DNA of 64,000 nucleotides from Nocardia sp. XZ_19_385. GTDB lineage: Bacteria > Actinomycetota > Actinomycetes > Mycobacteriales > Mycobacteriaceae. The position numbers were made by a program, and so were the translations under genes. The first letter of the stretch is position 1. Each line of letters opens with the position of its first letter. The notes under the pieces were generated by a model. That model had not been told where the DNA came from. It saw only the letters and a program-made list of their open reading frames with translations, and ran no database searches. The DNA lies in the NCBI RefSeq assembly GCF_015355755.1, contig NZ_JACVEE010000006.1, positions 231,761-295,760 on the forward strand, in the 5' to 3' direction. Below are positions 1 to 7,622 of this stretch, in pieces.

Positions 1-842
1 AATTCGACGGTCGCCGCGCCGCGGTAACCGACCGCGATCGCGAGCCGCTCGGCCGAAGTCTTGAGCTCGGCGACCTGCTCTGGGCCCAGCACCGGCGAGG
101 AGGACTCCTCGATGACCTTCTGGTTGCGCCGCTGCACCGAGCAGTCGCGGACGCCGAGCGCCCACGCGGTGCCCTGACCGTCGGCGATCACCTGCACCTC
201 GACGTGCCGCGCGCCGGTGACCAGGCGTTCCAGGAACACCACGCCACTGCCGAACGCACGCACCGCCTCCTGGCGGGTGCGCTCGTAGGCATCGACGAGG
301 TCGCCTTCGTTCGTGACGACCCGGATGCCGCGGCCACCGCCACCGGCGGTCGCCTTCAGCATCAGCGGGTAACCGATCTCGGTGGCGGCGGCGAGCGCGG
401 CCTCCACGGTCTCGACCGCGCCGCGGCTCCACGGCGCGACGGGCACGCCGACCTCCTCGGCGATCAGCTTCGCGCCGATCTTGTCGCCGAGTTTGCGCAT
501 CGCCTCCGGGCTGGGGCCGATGAAGGTGACGCCGATCTGGTCGCACAGTTCCGCGAACGCGGGATCCTCCGCGACGAAACCCCAACCGACCCACGCGGCT
601 TCGGCGCCGGTCGCGACCAGCGCTTTCTCCAGCGCTTTGAGGTCCAGATACGGGCGCGCCGAGGCTGGGCCGAGGTCGTAGGCGTGATCGGCCTCGCGCA
701 CGAATGTCGCGGTCCGATCGACATCGGTGTAGAGGGCGATGGTTTCGATCGACCGCCCAGTCTCCGCGGCGAGATCCCGCACGGCATGGATGAGCCGCAT
801 AGCGGCTTCACCCCTGTTGACGATGGCGATGCGGTTGAACAC
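1..842 (-). CDS. Biotin carboxylase domain of acyl-CoA carboxylase (5' part, runs off window)
   Basis: This is the N-terminal 280 or so residues of a biotin carboxylase, the ATP-grasp enzyme that carboxylates biotin before transfer to an acyl-CoA. The start of the protein reads FNRIAIVNRGEAAMRL, the typical N-terminal biotin carboxylase strand, and further on there is a glycine-rich ATP loop (KATAGGGGRG) followed by EVQVIADGQG. I chose a GTG at 842 because GGAAGGAG sits seven bases upstream; an in-frame ATG lies only a few codons further out. The IVNRGEAAMRLIHA sequence is what I associate with the very long fused actinobacterial carboxylases (biotin carboxylase, carrier and carboxyltransferase on one chain), but the rest lies outside the window. 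It is 69 bases downstream of an acyl-CoA dehydrogenase on the same strand, so an acyl-CoA catabolic operon is likely. Confidence 0.85.
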   Translation of the reverse strand, partial: MFNRIAIVNRGEAAMRLIHAVRDLAAETGRSIETIALYTDVDRTATFVREADHAYDLGPASARPYLDLKALEKALVATGAEAAWVGWGFVAEDPAFAELCDQIGVTFIGPSPEAMRKLGDKIGAKLIAEEVGVPVAPWSRGAVETVEAALAAATEIGYPLMLKATAGGGGRGIRVVTNEGDLVDAYERTRQEAVRAFGSGVVFLERLVTGARHVEVQVIADGQGTAWALGVRDCSVQRRNQKVIEESSSPVLGPEQVAELKTSAERLAIAVGYRGAATVE

Positions 843-911
843 TCGCCGGCTCCTTCCGTCCATTGGCTTAGATTGCCCCTAGGTAAGCACGTTCACTGCA
901 TGATCTGCGAG

Positions 912-2048
912 TTACTCGTCGGTCACCTGCAGCACTTCACGGCCGATTTCGCCGGCCATCACCTCGGTCGAGTAGGCCATCAGCTGGCCGGCTTCGGCAT
1001 CGCGCAGGTGGCGTTGGATCGGAGATTGTTTCAGGTAGCCCGAGGCTCCGCCCACTCGGACGCCCAATTGCGCGACCTCGACGGCGACCTTGTTGGCCAG
1101 ATACTTCGCGCGCATCAAGGTCGGAAAGAAGCTGGGAATTCCGTTATCCGCCTCGACGAGTCCGCGGTCGTAGAGCGCATGTGCCGCGGCCAAACGAGAT
1201 TCGACGTCGGCCACTTCGAATTGCACCCACTGCTGATGGGAGAGCGGCTTGCCCAGGATCACCCGCGAACGCGCGTGCTCTGCCAGTGCGCTCAATGCCG
1301 CGTCGGCGATGCCGAGCGAGATGGCGGGCAGACCGGCCGGAATCGTCTGGAAGTCGGTGTAACCCGGTGCGCGGCCTCGGTACTCGGCGCGCAACACGGT
1401 GTTGTCGAAAGCCAGGAGCTGGCTACGGGTGGCGCGCAGGCCCAGGGTGTCCCAGATCGGGATGACCGATACCGACGGGTCGGGCAGCGGGACGCCGAAG
1501 AAGGTCGGCACGTCGTCCACCCGGGCGTTGACGATCAGGTAGTCGGCGATCTCGGCGCCGGAGACGAATCGCTTCGCACCCGTGAGGGACCAGCCGCCTT
1601 CGGCTGGAAGTGCGTCCTGCTGCGGGTTGAGGAAGCGGTTGCCGCTGGCCGGTTCGGACAGCGCGTTGGCGAACCGCTTTCCGGCCAGGAATTCCTGGGC
1701 AAAGAACGGCCCCAGAGTCTCGGCGGTGAATTCGGCGAGGCCGACGCCCGCTCCCGCGTGCATCAACCAGATCGTCGCGGTGGAGGGGTCGGCCTTGGCG
1801 AGAATGCGTAGTAGCTGTCCGAATGCCAGATAGCTCAGGCCGGTCCCGCCGACCGACTTCGGCAGTACCGCCGCGTCCGCCCCGGCCTTATGTAGCGCCT
1901 CCAGATGCCCGACCGCGATCTCGGCTCGGTCGTCGTACTCCGCCGCTTCGGCGGCGAATCCGACGGCAAGCTCGGAGACCCGCTCGAGCAGGTGCTTTTC
2001 GGCTGCGGGTAACGACATGGGGTGCTCGTTAATGGTCACGAATTGCAT
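912..2048 (-). CDS. Acyl-CoA dehydrogenase family flavoprotein
   Basis: This 378-residue protein has the length and layout of acyl-CoA dehydrogenases: a helical N-terminal domain, a middle beta domain (GGWSLTGAKRFVSGAEIADY, flavin-facing) and a C-terminal helical domain ending in RHLRDAEAGQLMAYSTEVMA. The family uses FAD to oxidise acyl-CoA thioesters or related substrates, usually with electrons passed to ETF. The substrate cannot be read from the sequence. The start is uncertain: a second ATG (at 2018, MSLPAAEK) is equally plausible and neither has a good ribosome binding site. It lies upstream of the biotin carboxylase gene, as in branched-chain or unusual fatty-acid degradation operons. 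It diverges from a serine hydrolase gene across a 150-base region that holds an 18-base dyad. Confidence 0.85.
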   Translation of the reverse strand: MQFVTINEHPMSLPAAEKHLLERVSELAVGFAAEAAEYDDRAEIAVGHLEALHKAGADAAVLPKSVGGTGLSYLAFGQLLRILAKADPSTATIWLMHAGAGVGLAEFTAETLGPFFAQEFLAGKRFANALSEPASGNRFLNPQQDALPAEGGWSLTGAKRFVSGAEIADYLIVNARVDDVPTFFGVPLPDPSVSVIPIWDTLGLRATRSQLLAFDNTVLRAEYRGRAPGYTDFQTIPAGLPAISLGIADAALSALAEHARSRVILGKPLSHQQWVQFEVADVESRLAAAHALYDRGLVEADNGIPSFFPTLMRAKYLANKVAVEVAQLGVRVGGASGYLKQSPIQRHLRDAEAGQLMAYSTEVMAGEIGREVLQVTDE

Positions 2049-2122
2049 TCTGGCCTAAGGGAATCGACCGTCGGCCCGTTCGGCGTTAATCCTCCCGGCT
2101 CGCCGACTCCGACACCGCGGTC

Positions 2123-2140
2123 GGTAGTGCCAGCACTACC
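2123..2140. promoter_or_regulatory. Dyad operator candidate between acyl-CoA dehydrogenase and serine hydrolase genes
   Basis: Perfect inverted repeat GGTAGTGC-CA-GCACTACC, with 8-base arms and a 2-base centre, in the 150-base region between two divergent genes. Its size and symmetry suit a TetR- or GntR-type dimer. No regulator gene is adjacent, so the binding protein is unknown. Confidence 0.5.
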
Positions 2141-2198
2141 CGAGATTCGGGCGGTAGCAGGCTGATCGCTGGGCGTCGTTTTCCGTAGCTTTGATGCC

Positions 2199-3344
2199 GT
2201 GAAGGTGAAACTTGCGGTGCTGGTGGCGGCGGTTCTGACGGCGATGTCGTGCGGAGTGGACGATTCGATCGAGGTGCGAGATACCGGGCGGGAGCAGGTG
2301 ACCACAGCGCTGAATGATGCGGTGCGGTTGGGGCATCCGGGTGCGCAGGCGGTGATCAGCGAGAAGGGCCAGAGCTGGTCGGCCACCGCCGGAGTCGGCG
2401 ACCTGGCCACCGGCGCGCCGTTCCCCGACGATGCCAGGGTCCGAATCGGCAGCGTCACAAAGACATTCGTGGCCACGGTGATGCTGCAACTGGTAGCCGA
2501 AGGCAAGGTCGAACTGGATGCTCCGGTAGAGCGATACCTGCCCGGCGTGGTGCACGGGCCCGGCATCGACGGCCACCGAATCACCATCCGAAATCTGTTG
2601 CAGCACACCAGCGGACTCCCCGAGTACGCTGCCGAATTCGGTGCGACACCCGAGCCCTGGCAGATCGACTTCCTCTCCGAACAGGTGCGCTGGCAGACCG
2701 CGGACCTGCCCGCGATCCTGCGCACGGCCCTGACCGCGCCCGCCGAGTTCGAACCCGGCACGAAATGGCAGTACCGCAACACCAACTACGCCTTCGCCGG
2801 AATGGTGATCGAAAAGATCACCGGAGCTCCGGTCGGCACCGAGATCACCCGCCGCATCATCGAGCCGCTCGGACTGCACGACACCTACTACCCGGCACCG
2901 GACGAAACCGGCATGCGTGGCCCGCATCCGCACGGCTACAGCGAAGTCCGGGGCCAGCGCATCGATTACACCGATCAGAACGTATCGGCCGCCGGAGCGG
3001 CGGGCGCGATGATCGCCAGCGGCGCCGACCTCAACCGCTTCTTCGCCGCGCTCCTGACCGGCAAGCTCATCCCGCCCGCCCAACTCGCGGAAATGCAGAA
3101 CGTCCGCGCCATCGGCGAAAGCACCACCATGGCTTACGGTCTCGGCCTGATGCGCCTGACAATGCCGTGCGGACAAGACTTCTGGGGCCACAACGGCGGC
3201 ATCCCCGGCTCGGTGACCTACGCCGGCCAAACCGCGGCCACCGGCCGCGCCGTAACCGTCAACGTAAACCAAGATTTTACCGACAAGGAGCGAGCCCCCG
3301 CCGCCAGCCGCGCACTCACCGCGGCGGTCTGCCCGGCATCCTGA
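2199..3344 (+). CDS. Secreted serine beta-lactamase-fold hydrolase (class C / D-Ala-D-Ala carboxypeptidase type)
   Basis: The 381-residue protein has the signature of PF00144 serine hydrolases: RIGSVTKTFVA carries the SxxK nucleophile motif, YRNTNYAF fits the YxN motif, and HNGGIPG fits the third HxG motif. An N-terminal hydrophobic stretch ends in TAMSC, a weak lipobox, so it may be a lipoprotein on the outer face of the membrane. Members act on peptidoglycan peptides, beta-lactams, D-amino-acid peptides or esters; which one applies here is not visible. The GTG start at 2199 lies seven bases after a TAGCTT hexamer (2186-2191), the spacing expected for a leaderless mRNA, and no ribosome binding site is present. 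The downstream gene is convergent with a four-base gap. Confidence 0.87.
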   Translation: MKVKLAVLVAAVLTAMSCGVDDSIEVRDTGREQVTTALNDAVRLGHPGAQAVISEKGQSWSATAGVGDLATGAPFPDDARVRIGSVTKTFVATVMLQLVAEGKVELDAPVERYLPGVVHGPGIDGHRITIRNLLQHTSGLPEYAAEFGATPEPWQIDFLSEQVRWQTADLPAILRTALTAPAEFEPGTKWQYRNTNYAFAGMVIEKITGAPVGTEITRRIIEPLGLHDTYYPAPDETGMRGPHPHGYSEVRGQRIDYTDQNVSAAGAAGAMIASGADLNRFFAALLTGKLIPPAQLAEMQNVRAIGESTTMAYGLGLMRLTMPCGQDFWGHNGGIPGSVTYAGQTAATGRAVTVNVNQDFTDKERAPAASRALTAAVCPAS

Positions 3345-3348
3345 ATGC

Positions 3349-3786
3349 TCAGATCGGCATCGTGTACTTGATGAAACCCCGATTCTCGGCGACCTTGTCA
3401 TAGAGCAGGCGGGCGGCGTGATTGTCTTCCTTTGTGTGCCAATAGACCTGGTCGCAACCCTGATCGACGGCCCAGGACCGGACTGCGGAGATCAGTTGGC
3501 GGGCAATGCCTTTGCCGCGGGCATTCGGGGTGGTGAACAGATCCTGGAGATAGCAGAGATCCGAGGACGTGGTGCTCGGGTGGGCGAAGAAGTGCACGAT
3601 GCCGACGAGTTCGCCGTCGAGTTTCGCGCCCAGCGCGTGCATTCGAGCGCCCGACCGGAACTCGGCCCAGACTCGATCGTAGAAGCCGTCCGGCATGGTC
3701 GCGCGACCGTAGAAGGCGTTGTACCCCTGGAACAGTCGCTCCCATGCCGCACGGTCGGCAAGCTCCAGCGGTCCGATGGCGATCAT
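3349..3786 (-). CDS. GNAT family N-acetyltransferase
   Basis: This 145-residue protein fits a single GNAT domain, which transfers an acetyl group from acetyl-CoA to an amine. The acetyl-CoA binding motif A is clear in PNARGKGIARQL (R/Q-x-x-G-x-G/A), preceded by the strand YLQDLFTT and followed by the typical VYWHTKEDNHAARLLYDK segment. The acceptor substrate is unknown. The gene is divergent from a TetR regulator with 56 bases between starts and ends four bases from the preceding convergent gene. Confidence 0.88.
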   Translation of the reverse strand: MIAIGPLELADRAAWERLFQGYNAFYGRATMPDGFYDRVWAEFRSGARMHALGAKLDGELVGIVHFFAHPSTTSSDLCYLQDLFTTPNARGKGIARQLISAVRSWAVDQGCDQVYWHTKEDNHAARLLYDKVAENRGFIKYTMPI

Positions 3787-3842
3787 CCGGCCACGATACG
3801 GTTACCGGCAACAACGAGGCCAGCCCCGGAGAGGAGCTACTT

Positions 3843-4430
3843 TTGGGCGTCGCGCGCACTCCACGCCAGGCATGGATCGAACAGGGTCTGCAAACGCTGT
3901 CCACCAACGGTGTGGACGCGGTCCGCGTCGAGGTGCTGGCCAAGGCACTCGGCGTGACCAAGGGCGGCTTCTACGGCTACTTCGCCGACCGCAATGCCCT
4001 GCTGGAAGCGATGCTCGACCAGTGGGAACGCGAATGCACCGACGATGTCCTCGAACGCGTCGCGAATATCGAAGACCCCCGCGCCAAGGTCGTCCTCGCC
4101 GGTCGCCTCACCCTCTCCGGCGACCGCCTGCTGGGCATCGACCTGGCGATTCGCGACTGGGCCCGGCGCGACCCCGCGGTCACCGAGCGTTTGCGCCGAG
4201 TCGACGACGTACGCATGGGGCTGCTGCGCGACATGATCGGCACCTTCTGCTCCGACCCCGACGAAATCGAGGCCCGCAGCCTGCTCGCCTTCTGCCTGGC
4301 CATCGGCAACCAGTTCCTCGCCGCCGACCACCAGGGCCGCACGCGCGAGGAGGTACGGGCCCGAGCTTCGGCCATCGTCCTCAACCGGGCTGCGGGACAG
4401 AATCTTTCGGGTGGCGGCACGCCGGAGTAG
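3843..4430 (+). CDS. TetR family transcriptional regulator
   Basis: A 195-residue TetR repressor. The N-terminal helix-turn-helix reads VEVLAKALGVTKGGFYGYFADRNALLEAM, which matches the family pattern; the rest is the variable ligand-binding domain. I place the start at TTG 3843 because GGAGAGGAG (3828-3836) sits six bases upstream, rather than at more distant ATG codons that would run into the divergent GNAT gene. It may control the GNAT gene next door, but no clear dyad was seen between them. Confidence 0.85.
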   Translation: MGVARTPRQAWIEQGLQTLSTNGVDAVRVEVLAKALGVTKGGFYGYFADRNALLEAMLDQWERECTDDVLERVANIEDPRAKVVLAGRLTLSGDRLLGIDLAIRDWARRDPAVTERLRRVDDVRMGLLRDMIGTFCSDPDEIEARSLLAFCLAIGNQFLAADHQGRTREEVRARASAIVLNRAAGQNLSGGGTPE

Positions 4431-4454
4431 GACGGCTACCGCGGCGGGTGTGGG

Positions 4455-4537
4455 CCGCGGATGCGGTGCGGCTTCGGCCGCGATGCTGTGCCGCGTGGAC
4501 CGCGGATCCGGTGCCGCGTGGATGCTGTGCGGCGTGG
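4455..4537. repeat. Degenerate direct repeat between convergent regulators
   Basis: Two related units of about 40 bases (4455-4498 and 4500-4537) share the blocks CCGCGGAT, CGGTGC and GATGCTGTGC followed by a CGTGG end. They fill most of the 118-base gap between the convergent TetR and MerR genes. This looks like a local tandem duplication that has decayed. It could also contribute to transcription termination through its GC-rich pairing, but no T-tract is present. Confidence 0.4.
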
Positions 4538-4548
4538 GGCCCGCGGGT

Positions 4549-4893
4549 CTAATGCAGGCTTCCGCTGACGTCCAATAGCGCCGAACGCCTGCGCTGGAGT
4601 TCGTTCAGTTGTTCGTCGACACGGGAGAGCTGCTTGTCTAGCACTTCGACCGAGTGCGGGCAGGCCAGGAGGCCGGGGCCTGGCTCGGTGCACGGGAGCA
4701 GGGAGCGGATGGCCTCGGTGGGGAGTCCGGTTTCGAGCAGTTCGCGGATGCGGGCGACGCGGGTGACGGCGTCCGGTTGGTACCAGCGGTAGCTGTTCGA
4801 ATCGCGTTCGGAGGTCAGCAGGCCCTGCTGCTCGTAGTAGCGCAGCAGCCGGGGGTTGACTCCGGTGCGGTGCGACAGCTCTCCGATGCGCAT
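4549..4893 (-). CDS. MerR family transcriptional regulator
   Basis: A 114-residue MerR-type regulator: MRIGELSHRTGVNPRLLRYY is the winged-helix recognition segment, YEQQGLL and YRWYQPDAVTRV complete the DNA-binding domain, and a long coiled coil follows (LDKQLSRVDEQLNELQRRR). The effector domain is minimal, with cysteines in LLPCTEPGPGLLACPH that could bind a metal or sense thiol chemistry. The ATG at 4893 is preceded by GGAGGGAA. It diverges from an alpha/beta hydrolase gene, and a MerR-type dyad lies in the short space between them, so it probably activates that hydrolase. Confidence 0.9.
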   Translation of the reverse strand: MRIGELSHRTGVNPRLLRYYEQQGLLTSERDSNSYRWYQPDAVTRVARIRELLETGLPTEAIRSLLPCTEPGPGLLACPHSVEVLDKQLSRVDEQLNELQRRRSALLDVSGSLH

Positions 4894-4916
4894 GTGCGGG
4901 GATTCCCTCCGACGGC

Positions 4917-4948
4917 TTGACCTTGACACTGATGTCATACGGCAACCT
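4917..4948 (+). promoter_or_regulatory. MerR-type promoter/operator
   Basis: The perfect dyad TGACA-CTGA-TGTCA (4924-4937) sits between a TTGACC -35 hexamer (4917-4922) and a weak CAACCT -10 hexamer (4943-4948). The resulting 20-base spacer is over-long, the hallmark of promoters that MerR proteins activate by untwisting DNA. The expected transcription start falls at the ATG (4956) of the downstream gene, so the transcript is probably leaderless. The -10 assignment is the weakest part. Confidence 0.6.
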
Positions 4949-4955
4949 CGCGGCC

Positions 4956-5738
4956 ATGACACGAATTCCCGCACTCGCCACCACCACCCACGGCACCGGC
5001 CCCGGCATCCTGCTCGCGCACGGCGCGGGCGGAAGCATTGCAGGCAATTACGCACCGATCATCCCGGCATTGGCCGTCGGCCACACCGTGGTCGCTCCCG
5101 ATTACCCAGGCTCGGGCGAAACCCCTCGCTCGGAAGGCGAACTCACCGCCGACCACCTTGCCGAGGGGATCATCGAAGCCGCCGACCGGGCAGGCCTGGA
5201 AACCTTTACGCTGCTCGGCTATTCGCTGGGCAGCTTGGTGTCGCTGCGGGTCGCGTCGCGCTGGCCGGAGCGGGTGCGCGGACTGGTGCTGACCGCCGGC
5301 CTGGCTCGGGCCGACAACCGGACAGTGGCCTCGATGGACCTCTGGCAGCGCCTCCTGGCGGCAGGCGACCTGCAAGGTTTCGCCAGATTCGTCGCCCTGA
5401 CAGGCTTCGGCGAGGACTTCTACAACTCGATACCGCGCGACCAAGTCACCGGCCTTCTCGACACCATCGCGGCGGGCATACCCGCTGGCACCTTCGAGCA
5501 GGCGGGCGCTGTCCGCGGCGGCGACACCACCGCTGATCTGGCCGGCATCTCGGTACCCACGCTGGTCATCGCCACCACCCGCGACACGCTCATCTCCCCC
5601 ACCAATTCCCGATATCTGGCGGCGCACATCGCCGGGTCGGAGTACGCCGAGATCGATTCGGGTCACGTCCCGATGGCCGAGCGGCCGCAGGAGTGGCAGA
5701 AGCTGATCACCGACTTCCTGAATCGCCACGGCCTATAG
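4956..5738 (+). CDS. Alpha/beta hydrolase under MerR control
   Basis: A 260-residue alpha/beta hydrolase. The oxyanion-hole loop is LLAHGAGGS, the nucleophile elbow is GYSLGS (GxSxG), and the C-terminal DSGHVPMAERP supplies the histidine; the aspartate is probably in IATTRDTLIS. It probably hydrolyses a small ester or related bond in the cytoplasm; no substrate can be assigned. The ATG at 4956 has no ribosome binding site and lies where the upstream MerR-type promoter should start transcription. The stop codon lies inside one arm of a 12-base inverted repeat. Confidence 0.87.
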   Translation: MTRIPALATTTHGTGPGILLAHGAGGSIAGNYAPIIPALAVGHTVVAPDYPGSGETPRSEGELTADHLAEGIIEAADRAGLETFTLLGYSLGSLVSLRVASRWPERVRGLVLTAGLARADNRTVASMDLWQRLLAAGDLQGFARFVALTGFGEDFYNSIPRDQVTGLLDTIAAGIPAGTFEQAGAVRGGDTTADLAGISVPTLVIATTRDTLISPTNSRYLAAHIAGSEYAEIDSGHVPMAERPQEWQKLITDFLNRHGL

Positions 5739-5849
5739 AGGTGGAGCGCTAGACGCCGTTCTCCAGCACCAGGTGCGCGCCTCATGGCACGCCGGCGACC
5801 ACGTCCTCGGCGCGACCTCTATAGGCAGCGCGCGCTAGACGCCGTTCTC
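5731..5849. repeat. Nested inverted and direct repeats between hydrolase and TetR gene
   Basis: The 12-base sequence GCCTATAGAGGT (5731-5742, containing the hydrolase stop codon) is repeated in perfect inverse orientation as ACCTCTATAGGC at 5815-5826. The 18-base GCGCTAGACGCCGTTCTC occurs directly at 5746-5763 and again at 5832-5849, where it forms the last codons and stop of the minus-strand TetR gene. The intergenic copy thus looks like the duplicated end of a regulator gene. It may be a recombination scar or part of a convergent terminator. Confidence 0.6.
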
Positions 5850-6446
5850 GGCCCAGGTCTCGGGCAGCGCCAGCGCGGACACGTCCGCGATCTCCAGCAG
5901 CCGATCGCGGGCAATTCCCAAGCGGCTCAGTTGAATCAGGCCCTGCGCCACCACCACGACGGCGGCGCTGTGGGCAGCCACGGTTTCCTCCTCGACCGGG
6001 GTGCCCGCCGCGCGCGCCGCTGGGCGCAAACGTTCGGCGACGCCGTCCTCCATGGCCTCGGTCGTCCGGGCGCCGATGGTGAGCACCTCGGGAATCCGGC
6101 TGCCGAGCTGGGCGATGCTGTTGATCATGAGGCAGCCGCGGCGGTCCGGATGCGAGGTGCAGTCGTCGACGACCGCCTCGAACAGCGTCCGTACCGCGGC
6201 GCGCGCCGAACCAGGCGCTGCGACGACAGTGTCGCGGACGAATCGCCCGCGCCCCTCGCAGTAGCGCCCGAAGGCGGCGAGGAACAAGCCCCGCTTGTTG
6301 CCGTAGGCGCCGTAGATACTCCCGTTGCCGACGCCGGTCGCGCGCGAAACGTCCTCCACCGACGTGTCGTCGAATCCTTGCGACCAGAACAACTCAGTGG
6401 CGGCGTCCAGCAGGCTCGATTCATCGAACTGTCGTGGCCGTCCCAT
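5835..6446 (-). CDS. TetR family transcriptional regulator
   Basis: A 203-residue TetR regulator beginning MGRPRQFDESSLLDAATELF, with a standard helix-turn-helix (SVEDVSRATGVGNGSIYGAYGNKRGLF). The ligand-binding part contains RRGCLMINSIAQLGSR, a motif common in the AcrR/TetR_C branch. It diverges from a GATase/AraC regulator with a 22-base dyad between them, probably its operator. The last codons are duplicated in the adjacent intergenic region. Confidence 0.9.
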   Translation of the reverse strand: MGRPRQFDESSLLDAATELFWSQGFDDTSVEDVSRATGVGNGSIYGAYGNKRGLFLAAFGRYCEGRGRFVRDTVVAAPGSARAAVRTLFEAVVDDCTSHPDRRGCLMINSIAQLGSRIPEVLTIGARTTEAMEDGVAERLRPAARAAGTPVEEETVAAHSAAVVVVAQGLIQLSRLGIARDRLLEIADVSALALPETWAENGV

Positions 6447-6489
6447 TCGGTCACCGTACCAATACACGTGGGTTGGCCCACATCGCTTG

Positions 6490-6511
6490 TTCTGGAGGCA
6501 CGCCTCCAGAA
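6490..6511. promoter_or_regulatory. TetR operator candidate
   Basis: Perfect dyad TTCTGGAGGC-AC-GCCTCCAGAA, with 10-base arms, centred between the divergent TetR (start 6446) and AraC-type (start 6523) genes. A shorter second dyad, GTGGG-TTGG-CCCAC, lies at 6468-6481. The 10-base arms are longer than chance would readily give in a 76-base region. The TetR protein next door is the natural candidate ligand. Confidence 0.65.
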
Positions 6512-6522
6512 TACTGGTCGGC

Positions 6523-7530
6523 ATGGCCACCACTTGCTCCGAGCAACCCCGCCGACGCGTCGGCGTCCTGGTCTTCGATGGCGTGAAAATGCTCGACTTC
6601 GCCGGTCCGGCGGAGGTCTTCGTAGAGGCCAATCAGGCCACGGCCGGTTACGACGTGGTGCTGATCTCCGCCGACGGGAACAGTGTGCAGACCTCCATCG
6701 GCGCGAAGATCGAGGTGAGCGTCGCGGCCGCCGACGCGGGCCGATTCGATACGGTCATCGTCCCCGGCAGCGAATTACCGGCATCGCAGTTCGTGACGCC
6801 CGAGGTGCTGGCCGCGGCCCGGCAGCTGGCGGCGCGGACACGGCGGCTGGCGTCGATCTGCAGTGGCGCGGCCGTGCTGGCCGAGCTGGGCCTGTTCGAC
6901 GGCCGGCGGGTGACCACCCACTGGAAATTCGCGGCGGATCTGGCCCGGCGCTATCCCGCCGCCGTGGTGGAACCGGACCGGATCTTCGTGCGGGACGGCA
7001 ACCTGTACAGCTCGGCGGGAGTCGCGGCGGGAGTCGATCTCGCGTTGGCACTCGTCGAGGAGGACTTCGGGGCCGACGTCGCACGCCGGGTCGCGCAGCT
7101 GCTGGTGGTGTACATGCAGCGCTCGGGCGGGCAATCGCAGTTCTCGGCGTCGCTGACCGGGCCGGTGCCGCGCAGTCCGCTGGTACGCAAGGTCGTCGAC
7201 CTGATCTGCGCGGATCCCGCGTTCCCGCATACGGTTCAGACGCTGGCCGTCCATGCCCGCGTGAGCGTCCGGCACCTGACGCGGCTGTTCCGCGCGGAGC
7301 TGGAACGCTCGCCCGCCGAGTATGTGGCATTCATCCGATTCGGCGTCGCGCGCGACCTGCTGCACGCCGGGCACAGCGTCACCGACGCCGCCATGTCGGC
7401 CGGATACGGCAGCAGCGAGGCGCTGCGCCGGGCGTTCGTGGCGCGGCTGGGCATTCCGCCGCTGAAGTACCAGCAGCGATTCCGGTCCACCGGGCCGGTC
7501 GAGCTGCGAGAGCCCGCGCTGGTGTCCTGA
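6523..7530 (+). CDS. GlxA-type regulator: DJ-1/PfpI domain plus AraC helix-turn-helix
   Basis: A 335-residue transcription factor with an N-terminal class I glutamine-amidotransferase-like domain (about residues 8-190; the elbow is ASICSGAAVLAELG, Cys near 112) and a C-terminal AraC domain (about 225-325; VSVRHLTRLFRAELERSPAEYV and VTDAAMSAGYGSSEALRRAF). Such GlxA-type regulators sense small metabolites and often activate adjacent catabolic genes. ATG 6523 lies just after a dyad that probably binds the divergent TetR. Two hydrolase genes follow on the same strand and are likely targets or part of the same regulon. Confidence 0.9.
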   Translation: MATTCSEQPRRRVGVLVFDGVKMLDFAGPAEVFVEANQATAGYDVVLISADGNSVQTSIGAKIEVSVAAADAGRFDTVIVPGSELPASQFVTPEVLAAARQLAARTRRLASICSGAAVLAELGLFDGRRVTTHWKFAADLARRYPAAVVEPDRIFVRDGNLYSSAGVAAGVDLALALVEEDFGADVARRVAQLLVVYMQRSGGQSQFSASLTGPVPRSPLVRKVVDLICADPAFPHTVQTLAVHARVSVRHLTRLFRAELERSPAEYVAFIRFGVARDLLHAGHSVTDAAMSAGYGSSEALRRAFVARLGIPPLKYQQRFRSTGPVELREPALVS

Positions 7531-7622
7531 TCGGTGGTATTCACGGCCCGTGCAGGGGGGCGCGGAGCGGGTTGCCCGAGGGAAACTGTAGATGGCCCAA
7601 TCCCGTTCAGGAAGGAACTTTC

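Noticed and set aside
204..1811. Long open plus-strand frame opposite the biotin carboxylase and acyl-CoA dehydrogenase
   Set aside because: It is a shadow of two recognisable minus-strand genes; composition is Arg/Gly/His-rich without any family motif.
5784..7622. Upstream part of a 933-codon open frame that ends with the HSL-type esterase
   Set aside because: Only the part from ATG 7623 looks like protein; the earlier part lies across two genes in other frames.
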